From CAYSYM01 sp964435115 (lineage in GTDB: Bacteria; Chloroflexota; UBA6077; CF-72), in the NCBI GenBank assembly GCA_964435115.1, contig CAYSYM010000030.1, positions 1 through 44,303 on the forward strand: a stretch of 44,303 nucleotides of DNA, given 5' to 3'. The notes below the pieces were generated by a model, which had not been told where the DNA came from, did no database searches, and saw nothing but the letters and a program-made list of their open reading frames with translations. Below are positions 1 to 7,151 of the stretch, in pieces. The translations under genes were made by a program, and so were the position numbers. The number at the start of each line of letters is the position of its first letter. The first letter of the stretch is position 1.

Positions 1-539
1 TAGTTGAGCGCGGCTAACTTGTTGTCGGCTGGTGGGATGACCGGGCCGAAGTAGTCCGTCGCTATGTCCGGGGGCTCGCGCGGGCCAGACGCCAGGTCGA
101 TGAAGATGACGCCTTGCTTCTCCAGGTCCTCGCGGATGGAGTGGTAGACGACCTCCGACTCGTACTGCGCGGAGACGCCGGCTAGGAACTTGCGCTCGGC
201 TTCGGGGATACCCAGCTTGTCGAACGTCTCCTTGATGTAGGCGGGGACGTCGTCCCAGCTCTTCTCGGCGCTCTTCTCCTGGGGGCGGACGTAGTAGAAG
301 ATGTTGTCGAAGTCGATCTCGTCCAGGTTCGCCAGCGGCCAGCGGGGCATCGGCTTCCGCAGGAAGATCTCCAGGGCGCGCAGCCGGAACTGGCGCATCC
401 AGTCGGGCTCGCCCTTCATCTCGGAGATCTGCTCGACGATTGGGCGATTGAGGCCGCGCTGCGACTTGAAGGCGTACGTCGCCTCGTCGTGGAACCCGTA
501 CTTGTAGTCCTTCGTGAGCTCTTGGACCTTAACGGCCAT
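1..539 (-). CDS. sufB: Fe-S cluster assembly scaffold SufB (partial, C-terminus outside the window)
   Basis: Reading leftward from ATG at 539, about 179 residues are visible, beginning MAVKVQELTKDYKYGFHDE and containing the SufB N-terminal pattern with RGLNRPIVEQIS and FYYVRPQEK. SufB is the scaffold subunit of the cytosolic SufBCD complex on which Fe-S clusters are built, powered by the ATPase SufC. The gene starts inside the end of sufC (11-nt overlap, 529-539), so the two are co-translated in one operon behind the Rrf2 regulator. The rest of the gene lies beyond base 1, so intactness cannot be judged. The family call is firm from the conserved N-terminal stretch and the sufC neighbour. Confidence 0.95.
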   Translation of the reverse strand, partial: MAVKVQELTKDYKYGFHDEATYAFKSQRGLNRPIVEQISEMKGEPDWMRQFRLRALEIFLRKPMPRWPLANLDEIDFDNIFYYVRPQEKSAEKSWDDVPAYIKETFDKLGIPEAERKFLAGVSAQYESEVVYHSIREDLEKQGVIFIDLASGPREPPDIATDYFGPVIPPADNKLAALN

Positions 540-1350
540 TGGCAGATACCTCCCCGTCCGGTGCCTCCAGGCCCAGGCGGCGCATGATTGGCGCGTAGCC
601 CTCGGCCTCGAGCTGGTGGACCAGCTCCGCCGCGCCGGATTCCACGATGCGCCCGGCCACCAGGACGTGCACCCTGTCGGGCTGGATGTAGTTGAGGATG
701 CGCTGATAGTGGGTGATGAGCAGGAAGCCCATCGCCGGCTGGCTCTCGTGAACGGCGTTGACGCCTTCGCTCACGATGCGTACGGCGTCGATGTCCAGGC
801 CTGAGTCGATCTCATCCAGGACCGCGACCCGTGGCTTCAGCACCGCGAGCTGGAGCACCTCGGCCCGCTTCTTCTCGCCGCCTGAGAACCCCTCGTTCAG
901 CGAGCGGGTGGCGAAGCTTGGGTCGATCTTCAGCCGCTCCATCTGCTGGTTCAGCTCCCTACGGAACTGCACGGCGTTCGTCGAGTCGCCCCGCACGGCC
1001 TTCACGGCCGCGCGGAGGAAGTGGCCGGTCGCCACGCCGGGGATCGCCACCGGGTACTGGAACGCCATGAACAGGCCGCGCCTGGCGCGCTCGTCCGGCC
1101 GGAGGCCCGCGATCTCCTCGCCGTCCAGCAGGATCCGCCCGGCGGTAACCTCGTAGCGCGGGTGCCCCATGAGGGCGTTGGCCAGCGTGCTCTTGCCGGA
1201 GCCGTTGGGGCCCATGAGGGCGTGCACCTCCCCTGGCTGGACGACGAGGTCGACGCCGCGGAGGATCTCCTTCCTGTCCACCGAGACATGGAGGTCCTGG
1301 ATCTCGAAGAGCGGGCCGGTGCTGCTGATGGTGCCGTTGGTGTGGGTCAT
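529..1350 (-). CDS. sufC: Fe-S cluster assembly ATPase SufC
   Basis: A 273-residue ABC-type ATPase. The Walker A motif GPNGSGKST is at about residues 47-55, the signature FSGGEKKR at 155-162, and Walker B with DE at 179-180 is followed by the SufC-typical IDSGLDIDA. SufC binds SufB/SufD and drives cluster assembly in the cytosol. I chose ATG 1350 over the longer frame because it overlaps the stop of the upstream rrf2 gene by 4 nt (ATGA, 1347-1350) and gives the usual family length. The extra upstream residues are arginine-rich shadow sequence. The operon order is rrf2-sufC-sufB. Confidence 0.96.
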   Translation of the reverse strand: MTHTNGTISSTGPLFEIQDLHVSVDRKEILRGVDLVVQPGEVHALMGPNGSGKSTLANALMGHPRYEVTAGRILLDGEEIAGLRPDERARRGLFMAFQYPVAIPGVATGHFLRAAVKAVRGDSTNAVQFRRELNQQMERLKIDPSFATRSLNEGFSGGEKKRAEVLQLAVLKPRVAVLDEIDSGLDIDAVRIVSEGVNAVHESQPAMGFLLITHYQRILNYIQPDRVHVLVAGRIVESGAAELVHQLEAEGYAPIMRRLGLEAPDGEVSANGR

Positions 1351-1853
1351 GCGTGTGTCAGGGTTCCCGAGGGTCGTGATGGGAGAGGCGCGCCGAGCGC
1401 GGTGAGCGGGACGAAGCTCCCGGCGCCAGCCGACGGGGCGCCGTGAGGGAGCAGGTCGTCCAGCGTCGTCGCGTCCAGCACAGCGAGGATGGCCGCCTGC
1501 ACGCGGCCCCAGATGGATCGCGACATGCACATCGACTCGACCGAGCACGCGCCGGGGAGGTAGTCCTCGGCCGTGCACTCGACCGGTGCGATCTCGCCTT
1601 CCAGGACCCGGTACACGTCGCCCACCGTGATCTCGGCGGGCGAGCGGGCGAGGCGGTACCCTCCGTGCACGCCGCGGGTACCCTCAACCAGGCCGGCGCG
1701 GCGCAGCTCGCCGACGAGCTGCTCCAGGTAGGCCACGGGCAGGCACTCCATCCGAGCGATCTCCGAGATGGAGACCAGCCGGCCTTCGCCGTAGGAGTGC
1801 GCCAGCTCGGTCATGGCGCGGAGGCCGTAGTGGACGCGGGTGGAAACCTTCAT
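1347..1853 (-). CDS. Rrf2-family Fe-S-responsive regulator (IscR/SufR-like)
   Basis: A 168-residue protein with the Rrf2 winged-helix start (MKVSTRVHYGLRAMTELA), the recognition segment ISEIARMECLPVAYLEQLV, the wing GVHGGYRLAR, and then three cysteines at about C93, C103 and C109. These sit where IscR and related proteins hold a [2Fe-2S] cluster, although the C93-C103 spacing is longer than in E. coli IscR. It heads the suf operon and probably autoregulates it: a dyad operator overlapping the -10 box lies just upstream (1876-1900). The C-terminal tail beyond residue 140 is low-complexity and probably disordered. Whether this is an IscR-type or a SufR-type sensor cannot be told from sequence alone. 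Confidence 0.93.
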   Translation of the reverse strand: MKVSTRVHYGLRAMTELAHSYGEGRLVSISEIARMECLPVAYLEQLVGELRRAGLVEGTRGVHGGYRLARSPAEITVGDVYRVLEGEIAPVECTAEDYLPGACSVESMCMSRSIWGRVQAAILAVLDATTLDDLLPHGAPSAGAGSFVPLTALGAPLPSRPSGTLTHA

Positions 1854-1875
1854 GGACGTGGTGGAACTCGGCGAG

Positions 1876-1900
1876 AATTCCTAGTAAGCTAGTCGGAATT
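1876..1900 (-). promoter_or_regulatory. Candidate Rrf2/IscR-type operator
   Basis: Perfect 6-bp arms AATTCC (1876-1881) and GGAATT (1895-1900) flank a 13-bp centre. On the minus strand it contains CCGACTA, which resembles half of the E. coli IscR type 1 site. It overlaps the -10 hexamer of the rrf2 promoter, a position suited to repression. It lies between the divergent rrf2-suf operon and the A-type carrier gene, so it could control both. Confidence 0.65.
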
Positions 1901-1927
1901 ATCTAGGCTGGTGCGGTATGCTGTCAA
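1898..1927 (-). promoter_or_regulatory. Sigma-70-type promoter of rrf2-sufC-sufB
   Basis: On the minus strand a perfect -35 TTGACA (1922-1927) is followed after 18 bp by GATAAT (1898-1903), five of six matches to the -10 consensus. Transcription would start about 35-40 nt upstream of the rrf2 ATG at 1853. The -10 is overlapped by the dyad operator. Confidence 0.7.
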
Positions 1928-2113
1928 TGGGAACCCGGTGGCGGTCGCCCCGGGGCCGGACCTCGGCAGGGCGCCGGTGTGGCCCGTGCGCTGAGTTGCC
2001 CGGACACCTGGCGCCGGGAGCTCAGTCCGGGCGCGACACCGGTCTGCCGAGACGACGGCCGGTGCGTCACGGCACCGGCTGGAAGACAGACTGCGGGAGG
2101 GGAACGACGACAG

Positions 2114-2458
2114 ATGGCGATGATCACGATCAGCGCGGCGGCCGCGGCGAAGGTGAAGGAGCTCCTGGAGGAGCAGGGCAAGACAGACCACGCGCTGCGC
2201 ATCTTCGTCCGCGGCATGAGCTGCTCCGGCCCGGCCTACGGCATGGCGCTCGACAGTGAGCCGGCTCCGGAGGACACCGTGAGTGTGCTGGACGGCATCA
2301 GGATCGTCGTCGACCCGCTGAGCGCCCAGTACCTGGGCGGAGCCGAGGTCGACTTCGTGGAAGGGCTCACGGGGAGCGGTTTCAGGGTGACGAACCCGCA
2401 CCTCGCTCCCCAGACGAGCGGCGGCTGCGGCAGCGGCGGCTGCGCCTGCGGACACTGA
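2114..2458 (+). CDS. A-type Fe-S carrier (HesB/IscA/ErpA family)
   Basis: A 114-residue protein with the HesB fold pattern: an N-terminal ITISAAAAAKVKELL helix, the first conserved cysteine at C37 (GMSCSGPAYGMALD), a central VVDPLSAQYLGGAEVDFVEGL strand, and a C-terminal cysteine cluster (C105, C110, C112). The usual CGCG ending is replaced by a Gly/Cys-rich tail, so the cluster-ligand spacing is atypical. These proteins pass Fe-S clusters from the scaffold to apo-enzymes. The ATG at 2114 was chosen because a GGGAGGGG ribosome site lies just upstream and family homology begins there; the upstream extension is unrelated. It is divergent from the rrf2-suf operon and probably shares its operator region. 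Confidence 0.92.
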   Translation: MAMITISAAAAAKVKELLEEQGKTDHALRIFVRGMSCSGPAYGMALDSEPAPEDTVSVLDGIRIVVDPLSAQYLGGAEVDFVEGLTGSGFRVTNPHLAPQTSGGCGSGGCACGH

Positions 2459-2490
2459 GGGACGTCTGGCCCACCCCCGGGTGGCGAACA

Positions 2491-2520
2491 GTACCCGCGC
2501 CTCGGGGCGGGCGCGGGTAC
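2491..2520. terminator. GC-rich hairpin between the A-type carrier gene and tRNA-Lys
   Basis: A perfect 11-bp inverted repeat, GTACCCGCGCC (2491-2501) and GGCGCGGGTAC (2510-2520), encloses an 8-nt loop about 30 bp after the upstream stop codon. There is no T-run, so a termination role is only likely, not shown. TACAAT at 2518-2523, at the foot of the stem, could be the -10 of the tRNA promoter, but no matching -35 is visible. Confidence 0.4.
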
Positions 2521-2532
2521 AATGCCCTGCTC

Positions 2533-2604
2533 GCCCCTTTAGCTCAACGGCAGAGCAGCGGACTTTTAATCCGACGGTTCAGGGTTCGAATCCCTGAGGG
2601 GGCA
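2533..2604 (+). tRNA. tRNA-Lys (anticodon TTT)
   Basis: A full cloverleaf can be folded. Acceptor arms are GCCCCTT and AGGGGGC, with a G-T wobble at 6-67. The D-stem is GCTC/GAGC, the anticodon loop CTTTTAA gives anticodon TTT, and the T-arm is CAGGG-TTCGAAT-CCCTG. The discriminator A is at 2604 and a genome-encoded CCA follows at 2605-2607. The outermost anticodon-stem pair (27-43) is a G-A mismatch; the other four pairs are intact, so the molecule should still be functional. Confidence 0.97.
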
Positions 2605-2781
2605 CCACAATTTCCAGTACGGAGAGGGCCAGAAGCAGGCCCGCTGGAGTGGCCGGAGGCCGGTTCTGTAGCAACCGAGTCTAGCAACCGGCACCAAGCC
2701 AGCTGGTCGGCCCCGGTGGCCGAGGCCCTCGCCCGCCCGGCGCGCCACACCCCTCGGCGACGCCCGGGTGCACGGGGCGCG

Positions 2782-2811
2782 TTGACGCTGCTGGTGGGCG
2801 CCTCGGATAAT
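2782..2811 (+). promoter_or_regulatory. Sigma-70-type promoter of the NERD-like gene
   Basis: TTGACG (2782-2787) and GATAAT (2806-2811) are separated by 18 bp, the same spacing and -10 hexamer as the suf promoter. Initiation near 2818 leaves a short leader before ATG 2848. This argues against the longer upstream reading of that ORF. Confidence 0.6.
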
Positions 2812-2847
2812 CGCTCCAGCGTCAGGGTCCGCCCTGCCCCCGCCTGC

Positions 2848-3573
2848 ATGCAGCTTGTCGCCAACCAGCAACTCGTGCGCAACCGCGTGCGGCTCGGGTT
2901 GGGGCTATACGTGGTGTCGATCGGCGTGCTGGTGGCGGGGCTCATCCTCACCAACCAGGCGGACACCACGGGCGGCTTCCCGTACTACGCCTGGCTCACC
3001 ATGCCGGTCGGCGTGCTCCTCTGGGCCATTGCGCTCAGCCAGCTCCGGCGCTGGGGGCCGCACCGCAAGCAGACCGACGAGCTGGGGAAGGCGATCCGTG
3101 GACTCGACGACCGCTACAAGCTGTACGCCTTCCTGGCCAGCGACCTGCCCGACTACATCCTGGTCGGCCCGGGCGGAGTCCAGGTGATCATCGCCAAGTC
3201 GGAAGGCGGTCCGGCGATCTGCGAGCGCGACCGTTGGAAGAAGCCCGATCAGAACCTCTTCACCGGCCTCTTCGGCCAGCCCTTCGGCAACCCGTCCGAC
3301 GACGCCCGGCGGCAGCTCGACGGCCTGCGCCGAGTGCTCGCCCAGGAGGGGCTCGGCGACGTCCCCGCCGGCGCGCTGATCGTGTTCACCAACCCCAAGG
3401 CCCACCTGCGCCTGGAAGGCTGCAGCACGACCGTGACCAAGCTGAAGGAGCTCAAGGACGTGCTCCGCCGTGCCGCCGGCAAAGGCCAGAGCGTCGTGCT
3501 GAGCGCCGCCCGTGTCCGCGAGGTGCAGGCCGCCTTCGACCGTCGGCTGCAGACGGCGCGTAGCTGGCGCTGA
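2848..3573 (+). CDS. Membrane-anchored NERD-like (nuclease-related) domain protein
   Basis: A 241-residue protein with two predicted membrane segments (about 18-36 and 47-66) followed by a cytosolic domain. That domain reads like NERD: a strand ending in GPGGVQVIIAKSEGG (about 107-121), then NPSDDARRQLDGLRRVL (148-164) and ALIVFTNPKAHLRLEG (176-191). NERD proteins are distantly related to restriction-type nucleases, but the acidic and lysine active-site set is not clearly present here, so activity is doubtful. ATG 2848 is supported by the promoter 40-65 bp upstream, which lies inside the longer reading frame. The call is a family resemblance only, and the biological role is unknown. Confidence 0.6.
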   Translation: MQLVANQQLVRNRVRLGLGLYVVSIGVLVAGLILTNQADTTGGFPYYAWLTMPVGVLLWAIALSQLRRWGPHRKQTDELGKAIRGLDDRYKLYAFLASDLPDYILVGPGGVQVIIAKSEGGPAICERDRWKKPDQNLFTGLFGQPFGNPSDDARRQLDGLRRVLAQEGLGDVPAGALIVFTNPKAHLRLEGCSTTVTKLKELKDVLRRAAGKGQSVVLSAARVREVQAAFDRRLQTARSWR

Positions 3574-3593
3574 GCGCACGGGCCTCTCCCGAC

Positions 3594-6098
3594 GTGTCGC
3601 GCCGCGCCTCCCTCGTCCTCACCGTCGCGTCCGCGCTCAGCCTGCTCATCCTGGGCGCCAGCCCTCAGACGCTCCAGGCAGGTGGAGGGGCGCCGCCAGA
3701 CACACTGCTCGTCACCCTGGTGCGCGGGACCGAAGCCGCGGCGGCGGAGGCGCTCTTCCAGTCGGCCGGGGTCCGGGTGCTGGACGCCGTGCGGCCGTTG
3801 CCGGTCTACCGCGTCGCACCTGGTGGCGACCCGGCCGACGCGCTCAAGGTGCTCCGCGCGAGCCCGAACGTCCGCGACGCGCAGCCGGAGGGGGAGCAGG
3901 TGATCCAGCTCGTCCCGAACGACGCGCTCTACCGCGCCTACCAGTGGAACGTGCGGCGGATCGGCGCCGAGACGGCCTGGGACCTGCGTCCCACGGCGCC
4001 AGAGGTGGTGGTGGCCGTGCTCGACACCGGCGTCGACCTGAGCCACCCCGACTTGCAGCCGAACCTGCTGGTCGACCAGGGGTACGACTTCATCAACGAG
4101 ACGCCGGTCCCGCAGGACGACGAGTCGCACGGGACGGCAGTTGCCGGCATCATCGGCGCCGTGGGCAACAACCGCGAGGGCGTGGCCGGGATCGCCTGGC
4201 GGGTGAAGATCCTGCCCATCAAGGCGCTGAACGCGCGCGGCCGGGGACCGGACAGCGCCATGGTGAAGGCGATCGTCTACGCAGTCGACGCCGGCGCGCG
4301 CATCCTCAACATCAGCTCGACTGGTAGCCGCTACTCGGCGGCGCTGGAGGAGGCCGTGGCCTACGCGCGGGATCGCGGCGTGCTCATCGTCGCCGCGGCC
4401 GGCAACACCGGGAACCAGGACAACGAGCCCACGTACCCGGCTGCGTTCGAGGGCGTGCTCGCGGTGGGCGCGGTGGACGAACGCGACCAGATGGCGCCCT
4501 TCTCCCAGCACGGCCCGTTCATCCAGCTCGTGGCACCCGGGGTGGACGTCCCCAGCACCACCTGGAGGGGTGCCGGCCGGGGCGCATACGCGAGCCAGTC
4601 GGGCACCTCCATCGCGGCGCCGCACGTCTCCGGGGTGGCCGCGCTCCTGTGGGCGATGCGGCCCGACCTCTCGGCCACGCAGATTGCCGAGACCCTGCGT
4701 GCCACCGCCGAAGACCTCGGGCCGCCGGGCGCCGACGACGCCTTCGGCGCCGGGCTGGTCAGCGCCGCGCGCGCCGCGGCCACGTTACGCCTGGGCGTGC
4801 GGCCGGCGGACGACGGTGTGGCATTTCGGCCCGAGCCGCTCGCCGCCGGCGCTGCTCCACCGCCCCCTCCGCTGCCGCTCGAATCTCGCCGCTGGTATTT
4901 CGCGGAAGGCAGCACCAACCCGCCGTTCGACACCTGGTTCGCGCTCCAGAACCCGAGCGACCGCGCTGCTAACGTGCGTTTCACCTTCCTGACCCCCGGA
5001 GGCGCGCAGCGCACCCAGGAGGTGTGGGTGGCAGCCAATGGACGCGCCGCGCTCTACGCCAACCAGGTCGTCCCGGCCGCCGAGTTCGGGACCGTCGTGC
5101 AATCGGACGGGCCGGTCTACGTAGAGCGTTCTATGTACTTCGGCCACGACGGCCAGTCCTCCACCGGAGTACGCGAGCCGGCGCGGACCTGGTACCTGGC
5201 CGAGGGATCGACTGCTCCCAACTTCGACACCTGGCTCCTGCTCACGAACCCCAATCCGGCGCCCGCGCAGGCCCGCCTCACGTTCATGCGGGAGGATGGG
5301 TCGATCGTCGAGCGCCTCGAGCCACTGGCTCCGTTCGGGCGGCGGTCGGTCTACGTGAACGCGCTGTTCGCCGCGGCCGGCTTCAGCACCCAGGTGCAGG
5401 CGGACCAGCCGATCGTCGTGGAACGGGCGATGTACTTCGACGGCGGCCAGGGCGGCCACGAGACTGTCGCCGCGCCAGCGCCGGCGAAGACGTGGTACCT
5501 GGCCGAAGGCGTCAGTCGCGATGGCTTTGACACCTGGGTGCTGGTCCAGAATCCCGGCCTGGCGCCGGCCAGCGTGCGCGTGTCGTTCCTCACCGAGACC
5601 GGGACGACGGTCGCAACGCCGCTCCTGGTCGCGCCGCGGTCGCGCGCCAGCCTCTACGCCAACGCCGTCCTCCCGAACGCCGCCTTCGGCGTGAAGCTGG
5701 AATCCGACCAGCCTGTGGTAGCGGAGGAGGCGGTGTACTTCGACAGCGGCCGGGCCGGGTTCGCGGAGGCGGGCGTCGCGGCTCCGGCAACCGAGTGGTT
5801 CCTGCCCGAGGGCACCACCAGCGGCTCGTTCGTGGAGCAGCTCGCCATCCTCAATCCTCAGCCACAGCCGGCCAGCGTACGGGTGGATTTCCAGCGCCAG
5901 GACGGCGAGACGGTGGTACCGCTACGGTTCGCCGTCGGCCCGGGGAGCGTGCTGCGGCTGGACGTGAACGCCTACGTGCCCGACGCGAGCGTTGCCGCAC
6001 GCATCAGCGCCGACAGGCCCGTCGTCGCCAGTCGCACGACCTTCTTCGCGCGCCCGACCGGCGTCGGCGCCACCAGCTCCACCGGCCTCACCCGCTAA
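3594..6098 (+). CDS. Secreted subtilisin-like serine protease with four WYLAEG repeats
   Basis: An 834-residue protein. A basic and hydrophobic N-terminus (about 1-28) is a signal peptide, followed by an inhibitor-like propeptide (36-105). The S8 peptidase domain (about 115-400) has a complete catalytic set: D144 in VLDTGVD, H179 in DESHGTAVAG, oxyanion N271 and S339 in SGTSIAAPH. A proline-rich linker (about 420-430) leads to four tandem repeats of about 100 residues beginning W434, W533, W634 and W735 (WYxAEGST, FDTWxxLxNP). The repeats look like beta-sandwich surface modules and may bind cell surface or substrate. The GTG start lacks a clear ribosome site. The stop codon lies inside the terminal repeat of a MITE-like element, so the original C-terminus may have been altered. 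Confidence 0.93.
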   Translation: MSRRASLVLTVASALSLLILGASPQTLQAGGGAPPDTLLVTLVRGTEAAAAEALFQSAGVRVLDAVRPLPVYRVAPGGDPADALKVLRASPNVRDAQPEGEQVIQLVPNDALYRAYQWNVRRIGAETAWDLRPTAPEVVVAVLDTGVDLSHPDLQPNLLVDQGYDFINETPVPQDDESHGTAVAGIIGAVGNNREGVAGIAWRVKILPIKALNARGRGPDSAMVKAIVYAVDAGARILNISSTGSRYSAALEEAVAYARDRGVLIVAAAGNTGNQDNEPTYPAAFEGVLAVGAVDERDQMAPFSQHGPFIQLVAPGVDVPSTTWRGAGRGAYASQSGTSIAAPHVSGVAALLWAMRPDLSATQIAETLRATAEDLGPPGADDAFGAGLVSAARAAATLRLGVRPADDGVAFRPEPLAAGAAPPPPPLPLESRRWYFAEGSTNPPFDTWFALQNPSDRAANVRFTFLTPGGAQRTQEVWVAANGRAALYANQVVPAAEFGTVVQSDGPVYVERSMYFGHDGQSSTGVREPARTWYLAEGSTAPNFDTWLLLTNPNPAPAQARLTFMREDGSIVERLEPLAPFGRRSVYVNALFAAAGFSTQVQADQPIVVERAMYFDGGQGGHETVAAPAPAKTWYLAEGVSRDGFDTWVLVQNPGLAPASVRVSFLTETGTTVATPLLVAPRSRASLYANAVLPNAAFGVKLESDQPVVAEEAVYFDSGRAGFAEAGVAAPATEWFLPEGTTSGSFVEQLAILNPQPQPASVRVDFQRQDGETVVPLRFAVGPGSVLRLDVNAYVPDASVAARISADRPVVASRTTFFARPTGVGATSSTGLTR

Positions 6099-6224
6099 AT
6101 GCTTCCCGCTATTGAATGCGGCATGGCCGGGAGTTCCCTCTCCCTCTGGGAGAGGGCTAGGGTGAGGGCGTCCTACGGCTGAAGAAGCACCGCCATCGTG
6201 CAGCCATTCGCGGGAAGCATTTAG
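6095..6224. mobile_element. MITE-like palindromic element (130 bp)
   Basis: Perfect 15-bp terminal inverted repeats CTAAATGCTTCCCGC (6095-6109) and GCGGGAAGCATTTAG (6210-6224) extend imperfectly inward (GAATG, ATGG). No ORF lies inside. A nested hairpin CCCTCTCCC-TCT-GGGAGAGGG (6136-6156) could end transcription. The left repeat carries the TAA stop of the protease gene. No clear target-site duplication is visible, so insertion is inferred from symmetry only. Confidence 0.55.
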
Positions 6225-6280
6225 CATGGGTGTCGGGTAGTGGGTATGGGGTGTTCAACACCTAACACTCGACACCCATG
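6225..6280. repeat. Second palindromic repeat, containing the start of the next gene
   Basis: Arms CATGGGTGTCG (6225-6235) and CGACACCCATG (6270-6280) are perfect 11-bp inverted repeats, with a central GGTGTT-C-AACACC stem (6250-6262). It abuts the MITE-like element directly. Its last three bases are the ATG of the downstream reductase, so a folded RNA would bury that start. A 13-mer from it (6256-6268) recurs in reverse complement at 24543-24555. Confidence 0.6.
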
Positions 6281-7084
6281 ACCCACGACCCAGCCGGCAC
6301 CGCCTGGCCAGTCGACGCAGGTCGGCGGCTGTTCCCTCCAGGGCCCGGGCCCTCGGTCGGCCCTGTCCACGGGGAGCCCCTGCTGCCGGTTGCCGGGGGT
6401 CCGGGACGCCCCTACCTGGCGATCGTCATGGTCGCCAGCGTGGACGGGCGGGTGGCGCGCCGCGGCGCCGCGGCCGGGCTCGGCTCCCCGACCGACCAGC
6501 GGCTGGTGCGCCGACTGCGCGCCGAGGCCGACGCCCTCTTATACGGGGCAGGGACCCTGCGCGCCGAGCGGTTTGCGCCGCGCGTTCCGGACGACCTCGC
6601 CCGGGCGCGCGCGGCGCGCGGCCAGCCATTCCAGCCGCTGGCCGTGGTGCTCACAGCCAGCGGCCGCGTGCCGGCCCAGCACCCGTTCTTCTGGACAGCG
6701 GCGCCCGCCCGGCCGCGCCTGGTGTTTTCGGAGGCCGATCTCGGCCAGCTCGTGCGCGAGGGAGTCGATGTCGTGCGCCTGGCGCCGCTGGACCTGCGCC
6801 ACGTCCTGGGGGAGCTCGGGCGCCGGGGCGTCCAGCGCATCGTCTGCGAAGGCGGGCCCACCCTGAGCCGCGCACTCCTGGCCGCCGGCTGTGTGGACGA
6901 GCTGTTCCTCACCCTGGCTCCGCGCCTGCTGGGCGGACCCGATCCCCTACCCCTCGTGGCGGGCGAGCCGCTGGACCTGCCGCCCCTCGCACTCCGCTCG
7001 CTCTACGAGCGGGAGGGCGAGCTGTTCCTGCGCTACGGCATTCGCGGGTCCACGCCGACCGACGTGCGGAAGCCGGGACCGTAG
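6278..7084 (+). CDS. RibD C-terminal-type pyrimidine reductase (DHFR-like fold)
   Basis: A 268-residue protein. After about 45 divergent residues it follows the RibD_C pattern: LAIVMVASVDGRVA (47-60), GSPTDQRLVRRLRAEADALLYGAGTLRAER (69-98), then VCEGGPTLSRALLAAGCVDELFLTLAPRLLGG, which binds NADPH and substrate. Such reductases convert the ribosylamino-pyrimidinone intermediate of riboflavin synthesis or related pterin-like substrates. No deaminase domain or other rib gene is nearby, so it may be a stand-alone reductase with another substrate. The ATG lies at the tip of a palindromic repeat, and the N-terminal 40 residues look non-homologous, so the true start may be further in. Confidence 0.85.
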   Translation: MTHDPAGTAWPVDAGRRLFPPGPGPSVGPVHGEPLLPVAGGPGRPYLAIVMVASVDGRVARRGAAAGLGSPTDQRLVRRLRAEADALLYGAGTLRAERFAPRVPDDLARARAARGQPFQPLAVVLTASGRVPAQHPFFWTAAPARPRLVFSEADLGQLVREGVDVVRLAPLDLRHVLGELGRRGVQRIVCEGGPTLSRALLAAGCVDELFLTLAPRLLGGPDPLPLVAGEPLDLPPLALRSLYEREGELFLRYGIRGSTPTDVRKPGP

Positions 7085-7151
7085 GTCTGGGCCAAACCCC
7101 ACCGTTGGCCGCGGCGGCCCGAGCCGCTGGGCGCTAGACTGGTGGTGCATC

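Noticed and set aside
1889..2455. Leftward frame opposite the A-type carrier, which could have been a divergent regulator
   Set aside because: It is poly-alanine at the start and has no domain; the plus-strand carrier has ribosome site and motifs.
3249..4625. Leftward 458-residue open frame opposite the protease
   Set aside because: It is antisense to a complete subtilase, is Arg/His/Asp-rich without family motifs, and long antisense frames are expected at this GC content.
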